DNA from: Mageeibacillus sp. UBA5734
Lineage (GTDB): Bacteria > Bacillota > Clostridia > Saccharofermentanales > UBA5734
Assembly (NCBI GenBank): GCA_002419365.1
Contig: DIGA01000081.1
Location: 1 to 26,052, forward strand
Direction: 5' to 3'
Length of the DNA: 26,052 nucleotides
Made by a program: the position numbers and the translations under genes. Positions 24,595 to 26,052 of the stretch are shown here, piece by piece (position 1 is the stretch's first letter; each line of letters starts with the position of its first letter). The notes below the pieces were generated by a model that was not told where the DNA came from, searched no databases, and saw only the letters and a program-made list of their open reading frames with translations.

Positions 24595-24637
24595 TGCCAG
24601 TTCCCGGGGCGAGCAAGCGCGGCCCCGGGAGCTGGCA
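24595..24637 (-). terminator. Strong GC-rich hairpin between E1 and PHP genes
   Basis: In the - strand transcript the arms (24622-24637 and 24595-24610) form a 16-base stem with one C/A mismatch around an 11-base loop. It starts 14 bases after the E1 stop. Only ATTTG follows, so the T-tail is poor. Just 32 bases remain before the PHP start codon, with no promoter visible, so this may be a partial terminator or a message-processing element inside an operon. Confidence 0.55.
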
Positions 24638-24651
24638 CGACAAATGAACGT

Positions 24652-26052
24652 TCAGACGCCGAATTTATTCCTGCGGATCAGTTCGACATCGGCGAAGGAC
24701 TTGTCGGCGACGTAGCCCGGCAGGGGCAGGACGCGCTGGTGGCAGATGTCGAGGAACCAGCTGGCCTGGGGGAAGAAGTCGCTTTCGAGCTCGAAGGCGG
24801 GGGTGATCCAGTTTCTCGAGCCGAGGACGGCGACGGGGGCGTCGAGGTCGTCGAAGCAGAGGTCGCCGATGTTCCGGGCCAGCTCGGAGAGGTAGGAGCC
24901 GCGGTCGCAGGCGTCACCGGCGACGATGATCCGTCCGGTCTTCTGGACCGACTCGATGACCTTTTCGTAGTTGAAGGGGACCATCGAGCGGGCGTCGATG
25001 ACCTCGACCGAGAGGCCGAACTCCTTCTCGAACCGCTCTGCAGCCTCGAGGGCACGGTAGAGGGTGGCGCCGATCGTCAGGATGGTCAGGTCCTTGCCCT
25101 GGCGCTTGATGTCCGGTTCACCGATGGCGATCTCGTAGCTTTCGGCCGGGACACCGCCCTGGTGGAACTGTTCCGCATAATCGTAGAGGCGCTGGCTTTC
25201 AAAGAAGATGACCGGGTCGGTGCCGTTGAGCGCCGCAGCCAGAAGGCCCTTGGCGTCGTAGGGGGTGGCCGGGAAGACGACCTTGAGGCCCGGGATGTGG
25301 GCGACGAGGGCGGTCCAGTCCTGGGAATGCTGGGCGCCATACTTGGAGCCGACGGAGACGCGCAGGACGACAGGCATCTTGAGGATGCCGGCGGACATCG
25401 CCTGCCACTTCGGCAGCTGGTTGAAGACCTCATCCCCGGCGCGGCCGAGGAAGTCGGCGTACATCAGCTCGACCAGGGCGCGGCCGCCACTCATCGCATA
25501 GCCAACGGCGGAACCGACGATCGCACCTTCGGCGATCGGTGAGTTGAACAGGCGGTGGTAGGGCACCAGCTCGGTCAGGCCGCGGTAGACGGCAAAGGCG
25601 CCACCCCAGTCACGGTTCTCTTCACCGTAGGCGACCAGGGTCGGATCGGTGCAGAAGCCATCGAGCACCGCTTCAAAGAGCGCGTCGCGGTACTGGTAGA
25701 CCTTGTTCTTCGACACAGGCTTGCCGTTGGCGTCGAAGGCGAAGCGTTCCTTTTTGGCGATCTGCTGCACGCGCAGGTTGTCTTCGCGCTTCTGCAGCAG
25801 GTCCGGCTCGCGGTCCTCCATCTTCGGCATCCGGGTATTGGAGAACATGATCTTCTCGATCGCGTCCGGGGTCTTCTGCAGGCTCATGCGCGGCGAGACG
25901 ACCGGGTCGATCGCCAGGCGGACGGCCTCGGTGATGGTGGAGACGACGAATTCGTCGATTGCGGCGAAGTCGGCTTCTGTGGCCAGGCCGGACAGGACGA
26001 GGTCAGCCTTGAAGCCCTGGATCGAGTCATGGGCCATCCAGGCATCCTTCTC
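24652..26052 (-). CDS. 2-oxoacid dehydrogenase E1, fused alpha/beta subunits (5' end beyond window)
   Basis: The frame is open to the right edge of the window, so the N-terminus is missing. About 465 residues are visible. The first 60 (SIQGFKADLVLSGLATEADF and on) resemble the C-terminus of a thiamine-diphosphate E1 alpha subunit. From YQYRDALFEAVLDGF the rest is a complete E1 beta: GEENRDWGGAFAVYRGL, FNSPIAEGAIVGSAVGYA, ALVELMYADFLGRAGDEV, GAQHSQDW, IPGLKVVFPATPYDAKGLL, then the C-terminal domain with SMVPFNYEKVI. Such fused E1 proteins would oxidatively decarboxylate pyruvate or a branched 2-oxoacid with E2/E3 partners not seen here. An ATG at 26037 with AGAAGG before it could mimic a start, but the alpha-like sequence around and upstream (EKDAW) argues for continuation. 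It is upstream of the rhamnose genes on the same strand, separated by a hairpin. Confidence 0.85.
   Translation of the reverse strand, partial: EKDAWMAHDSIQGFKADLVLSGLATEADFAAIDEFVVSTITEAVRLAIDPVVSPRMSLQKTPDAIEKIMFSNTRMPKMEDREPDLLQKREDNLRVQQIAKKERFAFDANGKPVSKNKVYQYRDALFEAVLDGFCTDPTLVAYGEENRDWGGAFAVYRGLTELVPYHRLFNSPIAEGAIVGSAVGYAMSGGRALVELMYADFLGRAGDEVFNQLPKWQAMSAGILKMPVVLRVSVGSKYGAQHSQDWTALVAHIPGLKVVFPATPYDAKGLLAAALNGTDPVIFFESQRLYDYAEQFHQGGVPAESYEIAIGEPDIKRQGKDLTILTIGATLYRALEAAERFEKEFGLSVEVIDARSMVPFNYEKVIESVQKTGRIIVAGDACDRGSYLSELARNIGDLCFDDLDAPVAVLGSRNWITPAFELESDFFPQASWFLDICHQRVLPLPGYVADKSFADVELIRRNKFGV

Noticed and set aside
24652..26037. Reading the E1 gene as a complete beta-subunit gene starting at ATG 26037
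   Set aside because: The first 60 residues are E1 alpha-like and the frame stays open (EKDAW) to the window edge, so the true start is most likely outside.

Overview
The window is a sugar-catabolism island of roughly 26 kb from what looks like an anaerobic bacterium, most likely a moderately high-GC member of the Bacillota/Clostridia. This guess rests on the purine-rich GGAGG ribosome-binding sites, sigma-A-like promoters in short AT-rich gaps, a membrane-spanning AraC-type regulator of the YesN style, a CBS/DRTGG family II pyrophosphatase and a lipoprotein with an Ala/Thr/Pro linker. Other anaerobic lineages cannot be excluded. I see no rRNA or tRNA gene, CRISPR array, insertion sequence or phage gene. 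Genes fill nearly all of the window; the largest gap is about 280 bases.

Left part (1-4539): a putative GT-A-like glycosyltransferase on + converges with a very large membrane c-di-GMP protein on - (membrane segments, PAS/GAF-like sensing, GGDEF, HD-GYP). From 4.7 to 9.3 kb: L-rhamnose mutarotase (rhaM), an AraC-type regulator whose 3' end overlaps rhaM by 65 bases, a divergently transcribed L-fucose/L-arabinose isomerase-family protein, and a CBS-DRTGG manganese-type pyrophosphatase.

Middle (9.6-15.4 kb, - strand): a rhamnose-type ABC importer operon. Its order is a membrane-anchored substrate-binding protein, the double ATPase, two permeases with overlapping or touching reading frames, and last the rhaS lipoprotein. 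Divergent to it at 15.7 kb is a 754-residue AraC-family regulator with an extracellular sensor domain. This gives a plausible two-part sugar-sensing module.

Right part (17.9-26.05 kb, - strand): a catabolic run, in transcription order a fused alpha/beta 2-oxoacid dehydrogenase E1 (cut by the window edge), a PHP-domain protein, L-rhamnose isomerase rhaA, a RhaD-like class II aldolase lacking the dehydrogenase half of the bifunctional enzymes, rhamnulokinase rhaB, and a tandem two-domain class II aldolase whose second domain has lost most metal/catalytic residues.

Together the genes import L-rhamnose, interconvert its anomers (RhaM), isomerise it (RhaA), phosphorylate it (RhaB) and cleave the product to DHAP and L-lactaldehyde (one or both aldolases). 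The second isomerase and second aldolase suggest that another 6-deoxysugar such as L-fucose may feed the same kinase. No lactaldehyde reductase or dehydrogenase and no microcompartment gene lies in the window. The oddest pieces are the PHP protein, the fused E1, the degenerate aldolase repeat and the membrane-tethered binding protein facing a membrane AraC sensor.
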